Assembly: GCA_964023205.1 (NCBI GenBank)
Contig: OZ026851.1
Span: forward strand, 8,969,637 to 9,033,636
Length of the DNA: 64,000 nucleotides
Direction: 5' to 3'
From: Lutraria lutraria
Lineage: Eukaryota > Mollusca > Bivalvia > Venerida > Mactridae
The notes under the pieces were generated by a model. The model was given only the letters and a program-made list of their open reading frames with translations. It did not search any database and was not told the origin of the DNA. The position numbers and the translations under genes are program-made. Below, piece after piece: positions 1-10,890 of this stretch. Each line of letters opens with the position of its first letter. Within the stretch, counting starts at the first letter, position 1.

Positions 1-1150
1 ATCATATAATAAAAATACTATGTAGTGATACAGTGTTTCTATCAAAGCCTACAGACCACAAAATTAAATCATTCATCAGAGGGCTACCATCCATCATTTG
101 GAATTGTATAATTCTAAATGTATTAGTTGGTCTGATGCATCCGCATTTACGCCAGCTTTTTTATTCATAGTCAAGATATAGTGCACTTTATACAGTACGG
201 ATCATGTGGAACGATAATGCTATGATAAATACAACGAAAATAGATTAATAAATAAACATGTACAGTAAAACCTCATTTCATAAATTGACCGCCAGAGAAT
301 TATGACCATCTCATATTGCAATTTCCATTTAAAGAAAAAGAAAAACAGTATTAACAACTGGATAGAGTAAGAAAAATAATTAGCCGGAATCTTATTGTTT
401 CCACGTTTAACACGTTGATAAGAGTTCCAGTGAGGATCAGCGACTTTTGCAAAGGGACATGGAAGCTATAATTGAAAAATCTCTTAATTATCCTTATCAT
501 TTAACCTCAATGCACAGAAATATAAACAAGGCCTTTAAGTGCTATTCAGAAATTAGTAATCATCAAAGTATTTTTTCATAAATATTAGATTTTGTGAAAA
601 AAAATTGCATGAAAAAAACGAAGTCCTGAAAGTAACAATTATGCAATTAATTACTTAGCCTTCAGCTGGTAGTAGTGATATACATTATGAAAAAAACAAT
701 TAATGCATTTTACACAGCCTAATTAGTTTCTTGATAGCTTTCCCTATTTAAATTGTAACAAAAAACATCAACCAATACAGGTGAATGGCTAGAACTCGAT
801 AAATTCGAACACCCAGGAAAATTAGAACACATGCTTCAGCCTCAATTGTTTTTGTTCAATATATTTCGACAAAGCAATGCTATAACCACGTAGGTTGAAC
901 GATCAAACCAATGATTAGGTCCCCTACCATATATCTCAGTCGAATGATACATTTTCACAACTTTGAACAGAATATTTGCCATCAGGACATGGCGCGTGAA
1001 ACTAAAACGTGTGAATTAAGATAAAATTTATGACAAAAACATTTTTTTGGAATTTGATAATTCCTTTGCTATCATCGACTTACAAAAATGCTGTGAGCTC
1101 CATAACTGCCATGGTTCCCGTTCCCACTTTCACACTATTGTGTGCTGTAA
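1..1150. other. AT-rich DNA, no gene recognised
   Basis: No open frame longer than 60 codons occurs here and no repeat match to the rest of the window was seen. A short stretch near 262 (acagtaaaacctc) resembles the terminus of pogo-like MITEs, but no partner end was found. Confidence 0.5.
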
Positions 1151-1158
1151 GATAGGGA

Positions 1159-1180
1159 AGGGATGCTATATAGCATCCCT
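1159..1180. repeat. 22-bp perfect palindrome, shared with 34513-34539
   Basis: The sequence AGGGATGCTATA followed by TAGCATCCCT reads the same on both strands. Nearly the same palindrome, with four extra central bases, lies inside the inner hAT-like element at 34513-34539. It could be two abutting transposon termini or an extreme internal deletion of a MITE. The sharing is seen directly; the transposon origin is inferred. Confidence 0.6.
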
Positions 1181-1184
1181 GGAT

Positions 1185-2275
1185 AGGGTTAGGAAACCAA
1201 CTAGTTTAGCATAAAATAGTTCTACTTTCGGCTTTCGTTCAGTAGGTCAGTAATTTCTTTACGGAAGTATGCATGTAATTACATTAATCTACTATTGATG
1301 TATGTCTTATATGTGACTTTTTGACATGATACGTAAATCAGTGTTAAGGTTTATATCCACAACGCGTATCGATCGATACTATCGGCTAGAGCTATATAGT
1401 TGGATAAATTCTAAAAATAGAATGTGGGGTTTTCCCGTCGAAGTGCAGAGAACAGAACGGCAGTACACATACATTTGCGAAGAAATAACATTTATTGTGA
1501 AGTTCGCAATTATTATGTTGGTTCACAGTGTGTGAAGGGTATTTTGATGTTAAGACAGAAGGATCGTAATGGAACTGATGAAATCGTGCGATGTCGGTAT
1601 ATTCCATAGCGAGATCGGCAAATATCGCCGTATAACGGCTCGTTTCCGAATAGCTATATTTTTCACAATAAATTTTTACTTTCACTTCAAAACCTGTCAT
1701 ATAGTCCAACATCATGATATTAAGTTTGAATAGATTTTCACATACCAATTACAAATATTTTCTGAAAAAAATCTTAAACTACGATTAATCAATCGCTAGT
1801 GATTTATGTCAGTTTTGTTCCGAGTTAGGAACTAAAAACATGGAAAATCGAAAAACTCTTCAAAACCAAATTATCACTAAATGAATTATATAGGTCGATT
1901 TTAATTCGTTTCTTACACTGTAGTGTGCATTTAAAGTGATATGTGGTCATAATCAAGATATAAATTATTAAAATGGAGCGTTTTGAAGAGCTTTTCAGTA
2001 TGCTTATTTTGGTACCGATGGATTTGGAAAAATATAGGCTGGATAATGGGCTACATAAAAAACTTGAAACATCTGATAACTTAGATAACCATGTTAGGTT
2101 GATGGAATTTAGCACATGAATATCAGAATATGTACATAAATAGATGGCAATATTGAGATGGTGTATGTTAATTCCTAAGCATGAATATCCATCAACTGTA
2201 CCTTCTCCTAACTGTCATTGTTGTGTTGCCAACAACACCATGGCAGTGACTTGTCTCATATGAAAAAAATCAAAT
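1185..2275. other. No gene recognised
   Basis: Two minus-strand open frames (118 codons at 1392-1748 and 96 codons at 1825-2115) were examined. They show no recognisable domain, no plausible splice context and AT-driven composition. Around 1360-1450 there are more CpG dinucleotides than in the surroundings (for example the run cgcgtatcgatcgatac), which may mark an old but unrecognised insertion. Confidence 0.45.
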
Positions 2276-2278
2276 TCC

Positions 2279-2305
2279 GACAGTACTTTCAGTACTTTGA
2301 TTTTA
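2279..2305 (-). repeat. Terminal fragment of family I MITE
   Basis: The short sequence cagtactttcagtacttt followed by gatttt matches the end of the family I MITEs at 3633-4227, 17205-17416 and 28115-28306. The rest of the element is not present. It is a solo end or a chance match of about 25 bases. Confidence 0.35.
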
Positions 2306-2535
2306 ATTTGCTTTCAACCATTATAACTGTAATTAAATGTACAACAGACATGTTTTGTAATTTAATTGGAGATAACGTTATGCTTACGTGTAACAGGGAA
2401 ATAAACAAACAATAATCATAACAAAAACATTGTATTTATGACTTAATTGTATACAAAATACATCTTGATAAGCATGTTGTCATATGATCAAGATTTATCA
2501 ATACATACAGCAACACAGTGCTCAATTCAAAACAT

Positions 2536-2790
2536 GGACCCGCCTCTGTGATCGAGTGGTTAAGGTCGCTGACTACAAATCACTATAACCTCTCACTGAT
2601 AGAGGGTCGTGGGTTCGAGCCCTGCTACCAACCATGTCTGTTTACGTGAGAAAGTAGGCAGTTGCTTACTGAGGATGGGAGTCTAGTACTGGTTCTTCCC
2701 AGGAGCGATGATAAGTTAAATTTTCCGCCTCATATGACTTTTGAAAAGGGGCGTAAATCTCGATATAAACAAACAAAGAAAATACAAGTG
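2536..2790 (+). repeat. tRNA-derived SINE, copy 1
   Basis: The head (about 2540-2630) has tRNA organisation with a near-perfect internal B box, gggttcgagccc, and an A-box-like gatcgagtggttaagg. Downstream comes a body containing gtgagaaagtaggcagttgc and ttcttcccagg. A second copy at 10274-10515 matches along the whole length, which defines the element. Transcription would be by RNA polymerase III, and mobilisation would depend on a LINE partner, as for SINEs generally. The body recalls conserved-core SINE superfamilies of animals such as MetaSINEs, but that assignment was not verified. Confidence 0.8.
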
Positions 2791-2799
2791 AAATAAGTA

Positions 2800-3625
2800 A
2801 TAGACACAGTTTTTCTTCAAAAGTTTCTTCTTACAGATATAAGAATATGGTTTGCTTGGACTAACAACCATTGTGTCCGAGGCAAAGCTGAGGAAAAATG
2901 GTTGTCTGTCTTCTAGAACCATCTTCTTAAGATCTGTAAGACATTTTCGTAAAGAAAATACGAGTACGCATATCTGACGATATTGAATCATGTCCAGGTG
3001 AAAGTCAATTTACTGAAAAGCGTGTTTTGAGACCTTCTTTTAATAGCTCTGCTGGGGGTATAGTCGTAAAGAGTGGAACTTTCGATTTTAGAAATCTGGA
3101 AAACTAGGACTAATTTTGCCATTCCCAGTGATTTCGAGCATATAAGATTCCACTGTATCTGAACAATATTCATTAATTGTATCCAAATATAAGCCAAGAA
3201 GATGAATCTTACTTGGTAATTTTCTTGGAATTTTCTTGGAATTTTATTATATATTTTATAGGGTTTTACTGTTTTTAGGTGAACTGAATCTTAGAAATTC
3301 TGCATCAATATAAATGGCCAGATATTTATAAGCAGATAAAGCTACTGATAAAAGATAACCCTCCTTAATTGACAATAGGAGGACAGATATAACTATTCAT
3401 AACTTTTTTATATTCTATTTGTACTACAGTTAAGTAATGATGGACTAGTTGGGACCACCATGACATCACAGGGTCGTACCTACCTACAAACACTGTTTCA
3501 TATGCATACACTTGCTCTCAGAAAAAAACATTCATATGGCAAAAGGTAAGGTTAGAAAATTGAAAGCTATAAAAGAGGAGACCCCTTGAGCAGTACATAC
3601 TTTATGACGACACAGTTTTTGATAA
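2800..3625. other. No gene recognised
   Basis: The two minus-strand frames of 91 and 69 codons (2716-2991 and 2988-3197) carry no identifiable domain. The first begins in SINE sequence. At 3219-3245 the phrase ttttcttggaatt is duplicated in tandem. Confidence 0.45.
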
Positions 3626-3632
3626 ATGATGG

Positions 3633-4227
3633 ATGGTTCAGCTTTCCATAGCCATCACTTGCTAAGTGGGCATGAATTTTGTTGTGGTTCGACATCCGCC
3701 ACAGAGTTGTTAAACTAGTTCCCATATATTCCATGTTGCAGAGCAAATCTATTTAAAGGAGCATTCTCTGGAACTGAAGTGTCTCGATTAGCAATCAAAT
3801 TGGTATCATTTTAATGCCTTAATCAATTAATGAAAGCCCTGTAAAATATTTACAAAAATATCCCGCTAGTTTACTCAAAGTACACATTTCACGATTTACC
3901 AAACCTGCCGTTTTAGCCTCAAAAAGTATTCATCATTTTCACAACTCGACCCTTTCGGGATCTGTCAAAACAGATAACATCGCGGATAAATGTCAGCAAT
4001 CTGTGAAATGGTAAGCATTGCGCACGTTATTTATACATCATAAGTTTATTTATCAATCAATTATAGGTAAATATCATTGTTTTGCTGCTTTGAAAGGCAG
4101 TGTGCACTCTTAGTTAAATTCTCAGACGAATCAGAAATATCATTGTCGTCAATAAAAGGCTGACACAGCAGTGTCAGGGCATGCCCCTTTAAGTTCAGTT
4201 TTCAAGATTACTTTCAGTACTTTGATT
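3633..4227 (-). mobile_element. Family I MITE, copy 1, split by a TTAA element
   Basis: Bases 3633-3752 plus 4193-4227 join to give a copy of a short repeat also present at 16286-16467, 17205-17416, 28115-28306 and 30642-30826. Landmarks are ggttcagctttccatagcc, the phrase catccgcca, the phrase ttaaactagttccc and the palindromic end agtactttcagtact. The full form is about 190 bp with imperfect inverted ends (GGAAACTGAAC versus GTTCAGTTT). Such a length without coding capacity is typical of a MITE. The split is explained by the element at 3757-4188. Confidence 0.7.
3757..4188. mobile_element. 432-bp TTAA-target MITE (piggyBac/Kolobok-like)
   Basis: The element is bounded by TTAA at 3753-3756 and TTAA at 4189-4192. 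Its ends are imperfect inverted repeats (AGGAGCATTCTCTGGAACTG against AGGGGCATGCCCTGACACTG, 15 of 20 matching). Removing it with one TTAA restores ctatTTAAgttcag, which is the uninterrupted family I sequence seen in other copies (tacTTAgttcag). TTAA duplication is the hallmark of the piggyBac and Kolobok superfamilies. No transposase frame is present, so it is non-autonomous. An internal hairpin ctgacacagcagtgtcag lies next to the right end. Confidence 0.8.
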
Positions 4228-4229
4228 AA

Positions 4230-5350
4230 AGGATGTCCTCCCCCCCCCACACTCTGAAGTAAGCTAATTAAGTGTTTCTGGTGGCTCAGTGAGATTTAAT
4301 TGTTTACGGCTCATAATTATTAATTCGTTGAAAAACAAGAAATATGGGAGAAGAAAGAAAAATGATCAGATTTAACATGGAAAATGATGACACATACAAT
4401 GACGGCATGATCCATAAACTAGAAAACTGAACAGAACGTTTTATCCAAATAAATTACTTAAAATCTGCTGTAAGCCCATTATTTGAGAAATATTGTATAT
4501 TTTATTGTAAGTGATGTGTACCCATAAATTACTGTAAATTAGAGTCTTAATACATAGTTATAATTGAGTTATTATGTATTCCTTAATTGAGATTTAATTG
4601 ACATATGAATTACATTTATTCTTCTAGAAGTTTCACATAAGTTACTTCTAAGTCATAAATTATCCTAAGTTTTATCCAATTATATAATGATATCATTTTA
4701 CCTCCTATAAATTATGCCAGTATTAAGTAATTAAGTGTAACCACAGAGAATGGCTTTGTAAGAAGACACAAAAACTATGTAAGTCTAAATGCATACGTGA
4801 TGGATACAAGAGAAACTGGAATCCATTTAAACAGGCCTGACTTGATAGTTATAGTGCAACCTCCCTTCAACAATAGCATGATTTTATCCCACTGAATTAT
4901 TTACCTATTAATTCATTCTCTATACAGCAACAACCTCTCAACAATAACATATTTTTGTTTCTGCCAAAGGGTGTTGCTTTGGGGAGCTTGCACTAAGTAT
5001 AAAAATGCTTAATGCACTTTCACAAAACACTTCAGAGACAAGGATTTTAAGCATAAATTTATTACTCTCGGATTTTTCCCTTTTTTACACCGAAGTTTAA
5101 TGTATAGCATCAACAGCCTGGGTCATTCTCGGACATTAACATTTTTACACTTCAAAGCCAGTCCATTGCAGCATGCAGTCTCAGGGCTTTGATTAAGATA
5201 TATATAGATGCTTTTGTCCATGCGTTTTATGCTAAGTCTAAGAGGATGACTAAGTGTGAGCCCAGTCCTCAAGTTAACATGTGTCAAATGCAAGCTTCTA
5301 GCCTCTCATATGTTTGCCTTGACTTCTATGTTAGTGTTGTTTAATATTAC
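4230..5350. other. AT-rich DNA with no recognised gene
   Basis: A C-rich run is present near 4237-4248. The rest is low in CpG and strongly AT-rich, with many short taatt/aatta runs between 4480 and 4760. No open frame longer than 60 codons and no repeat shared with other parts of the window was recognised. Confidence 0.5.
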
Positions 5351-5351
5351 A

Positions 5352-7610
5352 ACAAGAGGGCCAAGATGGCCCTACATCGCTCACATGGCATTCATTGTTC
5401 ACTCATTGAAATATTGTTTTGAACCTGTGACCTAGTCTACATATAAATAAGACAAACATTCTGACAAGGATTGGTGAAGATCCAATCAAAACTTGACATC
5501 TACAGTGTTAATAAGGTTTTCCTAAGAACTGACCTGGTGACCTTGTTTGTAACCCCAGCTGATCCATGTTTGACCTTGACCCACATATCATTGAGGCAAA
5601 CATACTGACAAGGTTTGGTTAAGATCCAATCAAAACTAGAACTATCACTAAAGGTGATGAATACCCCCAGATGCGGCCTTGACACAGTTATTATTACATT
5701 TTACAGAGGGAAATATAATGCATTTTCATTTTTTAATACCTGCAAATTGTTCCTTAGATATATCCTGGCCAGTTTCTAAATATACATTATATAAAATAAC
5801 AAAGGGCCATAACTCATTAAAATTTACTTGGACAAAACCTATTGTGGACATGCACAACTTGGCAAATTACTTATCACTTCTAAGAAGTTTCACTGAATTC
5901 CTGCATGTAGTTGCTGAGAAATGATATGGGCAAAATTAACCTAATTGTATAAAACAAAGGGCCATAACTCAGTGAAAATTAATCCAAACAAAACCTGGTT
6001 ATTGCATGCACAACTTGGCTAACTGTTTATAACTTCTGTGAAGTTTCATTGAATTCCTATGAGTAGTTACTGAGATATTGTATATACACTGTATAAAAAA
6101 CAACAAAGGGCCATAACTCAGTGAAAATTTAACCAACCAAGACAAGCTTAATGCATGCACAACTAGGCTAACTACTTATCACTTCTGAGAAGTTTTATAG
6201 AATTCCTGGCAGTAGTCAATGAGAAATAGTCAGGACAAAATTTGCCTTTTGTATACACTGTAGAAAAAAACAAAGGGCTATAACTCAGTGAAAACCAATC
6301 CAAATGAAAAATGATTTAAGCATGCACAACAAGGCTAACTACTGATCACTTCTGTGAAGTTTCGTTGAAATCCTGTGAGTAGTTGCTGAGAAATTGTCCG
6401 GACAAAATTTGCCTATTGTATATACAGTATAAAAAACAACAAAGGGCTATAACTCAGTGAAAATTAATCTAAACGATAATTGCTTTAAGCATGCACAACT
6501 AAGCTTACTACTGATCACTTCTGTGAAGTTTCATTGAGATCCTGTGAGTAATTGCTGAGAAATTGTCCGGACAAAATTTACCTAGTGTATATACTGTATA
6601 AAAACAACAAAGGGGTATAACTCAGTGAAAATTAATCCGAACGAAAAATGCTTTAAGCATGCACAACTAGGCTTACTACTGATCACCTGTGAAGTTTCAT
6701 TGAAATTCTGTAAGTAGTTGCTGAGAAATTCTCCGGACAAATTGTGTCTACAGACGCACGGACCGACCGACCGACCGTCAAGCGTGAATCCAATATAGCC
6801 CCCATATATTTCATATCTGCGGGTATAATCATGACAACTACAGCATAGACAGGGTTTTCTTAAGATTTGACCTCATGACCTAGTTTTTTTACGCCAGATG
6901 GCCCATATTCGAATTTGTCTTCCATATCGTTAAGACAAACATTCTGACAAGGTATGGTGAAGGTCCAATCAAAATTTGCATCCATAGTGTTAACAAAGGT
7001 TTTCCTAACATTTGACCTGGTGACCTAGTTATTGAGCCCAGATGATCCATATTTGTACTTGACCGTTATATCATTAATACAAGCAATTTGACAAAGTTTG
7101 GTGAAGATCAAATTATAACTGTGAAATCTACAGAGTTAATATGGTGTTTCATAAGATTTGACCAAGCGACCTAGTTATTGACCCAAGATGATCCATTTTC
7201 AAACTCGTCCAAGATATTATAAAGACAAACATTCTGACTAGGTTTCATGACGATCCATTCAAAACAGTGACTTCTAGAGTGTTCACAAGGTTTTCCAGCG
7301 ATTTGCCCTAGTGACCTTATTTTTGACCGCATATCAAACTTGACCTATATATCATTAAAATAAACATTCCAACAAGTTTCATGAAGATCCAATCAAAACA
7401 GTAATTTCTAAGTGTCCACAAGGTTTTCACTTATTTGGCCCGGGCGACCTAGTTTTTGACCCCAAAGGCCCAATGTCGACCTCATCTGACATTTTTTCAA
7501 TATTAACATTCTGACCCAGTTTTGCGAAAATTGAGCTAAAAAATGGCCCCTAGTGTGTTCACAAGGTAAAAGTTTGACGACGCATGATGCCTGATCACAA
7601 AAGCTCACCC
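5352..7610 (+). mobile_element. Hairpin-ended element HE-C, tandem units of about 145 bp, interrupted
   Basis: It starts with acaaga and a hairpin (GGGCCA-aga-TGGCCC), and ends with tgatcacaaaagctcaccc. The body consists of degenerate units built around gacctagtttttgacc, acaaacattctgac and gatccaatcaaaac; gacct landmarks at 6877, 7022, 7168, 7313 and 7446 give spacings of 145, 146, 145 and 133. HE-D1 (5635-6829) is inserted within a unit, so HE-C itself is about 1.07 kb. There is no coding capacity. It is probably a non-autonomous mobile element; the superfamily is inferred from its shared 5' architecture only. Confidence 0.7.
5635..6829 (+). mobile_element. Hairpin-ended element HE-D, copy 1 (pearl-like, six core units)
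   Basis: It begins actagaactatcac, hairpin, gaatacccccag, and ends with a (GACC)n microsatellite, then tagcccccatatatttcat and gggtataat. The core has six tandem units marked by aaaggg(c/g)(c/t)ataactca at 5801, 5956, 6105, 6272, 6441 and 6609 (spacings 155, 149, 167, 169, 168). A second full copy lies at 58866-60244. The plan (conserved flanks, tandem core of about 160 bp, tetranucleotide microsatellite near one end) matches the published description of pearl and DTC84 elements in oysters and clams. This identity is inferred, not searched. It is nested in HE-C. Confidence 0.8.
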
Positions 7611-7775
7611 TGACACCAATAAATTATAGATTACTCTGTAAATTATTATTCGATAAATGTCTAAATGATTTATAGACAAAAGTTTAATGCTCAGATAAAG
7701 TCCAAAAGGCAAAATTATGAGACAGTCAGTGTTTATTACTGCAGCACTTTTAGACAATGGTGTTGCACTTTTAAA

Positions 7776-7910
7776 ACAAGATGGCCATGATGGTCCATAA
7801 TTGTTCACCTGAGTAAAGATTGCAACTTCTTTCATGTATAACTAGTAGTACTAGAATTTATCAAAACAGACATTCTGAGCACTTGAGACATATCGGCTGA
7901 ATGAAAACTG
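7776..7910 (+). mobile_element. HE-C-like 5' fragment
   Basis: The sequence acaagatggccatgatggtcc, then a short spacer and ttgttcacctgag, repeats the start of HE-C (hairpin GGCCA-tga-TGGTCC). A short phrase acagacattctgagc resembles the HE-C body. No 3' end is visible, so this is a truncated copy. Confidence 0.5.
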
Positions 7911-7914
7911 TTTA

Positions 7915-9130
7915 AGAGATTTTTTAAAACTTTGCATGATCATAGCATATGACAACATAAATAGTTTAAGCGGAAAAAGAATTGGAGGTTACTGATCTTA
8001 TTTTTTAGTTAACTGCCGTTGAATTTGATTTTTTTTATCTATTTCAGGTCATTTCAAGGGCAAACTATAGCAACTGTAGCAAATGTCTTTAATTGCCAAT
8101 GAAAAACAAGGATCCGACCTTGAAGTTGATACTCTTTATAAAAAAAAAACACTCCAAAATAAAGGTCAATATTAAGAATTCTAACATTAAGTGATCCAGT
8201 CTTAGACTGAATAATTCATTATGGATTCTTATCAGGTAAGAATTGCAATGAAATCAAAGTAAAAATTTCTTACAGCACTTAAGATATTAATCAACTTGAC
8301 TGTAGTGATTATAATTACAGGTGCATGTCAGGTAATTGACTTGAAAAGCATTCTGGGATAGGTCTTAATGATATAATCAGAGTATACCTATGATTGCAGT
8401 CTTGTCCCATAAACCAGCAGAATTTTCTGTTTTAAAAAATCGTGGGTGTATGAATGATAGATAGATAAGTGGCTCTGTCAGTATTACAGGCATTATATCA
8501 TAATTATGATGTTGTACACAAACATAGTTTTCCACTGAAAAACAATGCAAATCTTAAGTTGGTGCCTGTTTTGCAAGCTACTTTGGTATCTTCTGAATTA
8601 CTTGATATAAATATAGCCTGCTTAACCTTGACTTCTGAAGTATTACAAATAGCACCCTTAATTTTCATGACATAAAATGTATCAAATTCTCCCTAATGAA
8701 TGCCACTATGGGCATCTAGATAAGATTTTTCTTCAATTTTCATATTTGAATGATTTTGGATGCATATGATATGCTTAGAGGAATTATTAAAACTTAAACT
8801 TAAGTCATTAATTTTCAACTATCGGGAATAATGCTTATCAAGAAACAAAGATACAAACAGTCATATTGACACTACATAGGAATGAACCAATACTGTCACA
8901 TATCTCCCTTTTCCTCTACAACATACACTCTCAAATGACAAATTCAATTAGCATTCTGTATGAATTTTAAATTAAACGTAGCACCAGAGTGTATCAAAGG
9001 AAACTGCAAACTGGCAGGATGAGCTTAAGTCTCAGTGTTTGCTCAGCAGTTTGTTTCGGCAATTGTAAGTCTGGAAACACAGACTTTTATAAACCCTTAA
9101 TTTTGATTTCCAGGTATCACTAGGCTGAAA
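7915..9130. other. No gene or repeat recognised
   Basis: A plus-strand frame of 68 codons at 8469-8675 has no recognisable feature. The stretch is AT-rich with scattered poly-T and poly-A runs (for example near 8140). Confidence 0.5.
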
Positions 9131-10867
9131 TTAAAAATATGTTTGTTTGTAGTGCTCCGACCGACCCGTCAAAATGGCCCCGACTTTTCTTTTTTTTCGA
9201 GGTTTTCGAATTATTATTTTTTTGCGATCTTTTTGCGCCCGTTCCGTTTTTATTCCGTACCGGAATGCACGGCCTTTATCCGATACAAAATGGCAGCCGC
9301 CGGTACGGAAACTCGCAAAATGCGAGTTTAATTTAAAAAATGCGAGTAGCAGTTCCTAACCAGTCGAAATTTTCTGCGAGCGCTAAATAAAGTGTCCGCA
9401 AATACCCTTCCAGTCCTCAAAATCCGTCACATCCATAAAAATCGCCAACTTGTCCGCCATTGTCGATGGCTATATGTATTGTTTGTTTGCACCTATCAAC
9501 ACCAATTTTAATTGCTATAAGCTTTGATTCATTGTGCAGATGTCAATTTAATCCAATTAGTTGTGAGGTTTTCTTTCTGCATCGTCAGGGAAACTGAAAA
9601 TGTTTGTACCATACCGTACGGTCTGTGTCGCATTTTCCGAAAATTGTTACACACTTCACTCGACAATCACATGTTTTGGTAGTATACTTATTGAATCTTA
9701 AGCTACCCAAAATAATGTTTTTTAAGCATTAGACCAACAAAGTATCAAAGACTCGTTAATTTTCAAGAACGGTTGTCACACTTGTATTTTTATAAAGTAT
9801 ACGAATTTCGGACGATAATTAATTTCGGATAACAGCTCTACAATTAAGGTGCGTCCATTGTTACCACTCATCATATAATAGGTGTAATATGAATGATTGT
9901 TGATGGTATGGTTTTAAAATAAAATTGTCCATATTGTATTTTTAAGGTTTATAGATATACATGTTTATAGATATACTTGCTGTATTACTTACAGAATACT
10001 AAGTTATAAATCAATCTAATGTTTCTGTGACTATTTCTCTGGTGAACCTAATAGATGGAAGACACAGAAAGAGATACAGACGGCTGAATTTCTTTCCGGG
10101 TTGTTTTACCAATGCGCACAAACTGCTGTACTTCTGGGAAACCAGTTATCAAAAGACTCCCCCAAAAAAACTAATTCTGACATGCATGTCTGTTATCATA
10201 ATGAACAAGAAAGGGTTATTTTATAGTATAGTATGTTTTATCAAAATGATCAAACTAGTTTTACGTAGTTCATGTTACTCTGTGGTCGAGTGGTTGAGAA
10301 AGTCACTGACTTTAGATCACTGTTACCTCTCACAGATAGAGGGTCGTTGGTTCGAGTCCAGTTATAGACCATGCCTTTTTATGTGAGAAAGTAGGCGGTT
10401 GCTTACGGAGGATGGGGGTCTAGTACTAGTTCTTCCCAGGAACGGTGGTTACGTGAACTGTCATATGACTCTGACTGTTGAAAAGGTATGTAAAAGTCAA
10501 ACAGTCAAACAACATAGTTTATATTAGATTGAAGTTGTAGAAGTAGGCTGCTATAAATGAAGAGACAGTAGTGAAGCAGGTAGTTCATGCTTAAAATATA
10601 TTTTTTTATTAAATGGGACACCCTTCAGTCAATGAAAATTGTTTACATTTGAAATAAAACAGAAAACATTAATCCATTGTTTTCATCATATTTTATTCAG
10701 CCTAAATACATGTTTAATGCAGAGTAGACTATATGTATTGCAAAATTGCCAATTATTTATTTTAACGAATGCGATTTCAAAAAAAAAAAATAAAATAAAA
10801 AAAAAAAAAAATACCTACCTACCTACCCACCTCTTAAAATCAGGGTCGGAGCACTACAAACAAACAA
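9131..10867. mobile_element. Possible DNA transposon with 22-bp perfect inverted ends
   Basis: Bases 9141-9162 (beginning gtttgtttgtagtgctccg) are the exact reverse complement of 10844-10865. AT-rich flanks (attaaaaa against ttttttaat) extend the match imperfectly. Between them, 9170-9500 is unusually CpG-rich for this window. On the minus strand it encodes a 25-codon stretch starting at an ATG near 9461. The SINE at 10274-10515 sits inside. Related right ends occur at 45405-45475 and 49495-49560. It could be one transposon of about 1.73 kb or two inverted copies of a shorter repeat. No transposase was recognised and no target duplication is clear. Confidence 0.5.
10274..10515 (+). repeat. 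tRNA-derived SINE, copy 2
   Basis: It matches copy 1 (2536-2790) through the tRNA-like head (gtggtcgagtggttgag; B box ggttcgagtcc), the middle gtgagaaagtaggcggttgc and ttcttcccaggaacgg, and the tail with gttgaaaagg. Both copies are on the + strand. A 119-codon open frame running through it (10027-10386) is a by-product. The element lies between the inverted ends at 9141 and 10865. Confidence 0.8.
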
Positions 10868-10890
10868 TTTTTTAATGATGGCCCTATTAG
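10770..10890 (+). repeat. Poly-A and tacctacctacc repeat end (family M)
   Basis: A run of more than 25 mostly A bases is followed by atacctacctacctaccc, then by the inverted terminus described for 9131-10867 and finally tttaatgatggcc. Two shorter matches at 45405-45475 and 49495-49560 keep the order A-run, cctacc, ttaaag, ggtc, aatattttttaa. This order shows a dispersed repeat family. Confidence 0.6.

Noticed and set aside
1392..1748. 118-codon minus-strand open frame
   Set aside because: No recognisable domain, overlapping frames on the other strand, and AT-driven composition.
9386..9461. Short minus-strand ATG frame of 25 codons in a CpG-rich block as a first exon
   Set aside because: It stops after 25 codons, no convincing downstream exon was found on the minus strand, and it lies within a probable mobile element.
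10027..10386. 119-codon plus-strand open frame
   Set aside because: Its C-terminal third is a translation of the tRNA-derived SINE, so it is not a host gene.
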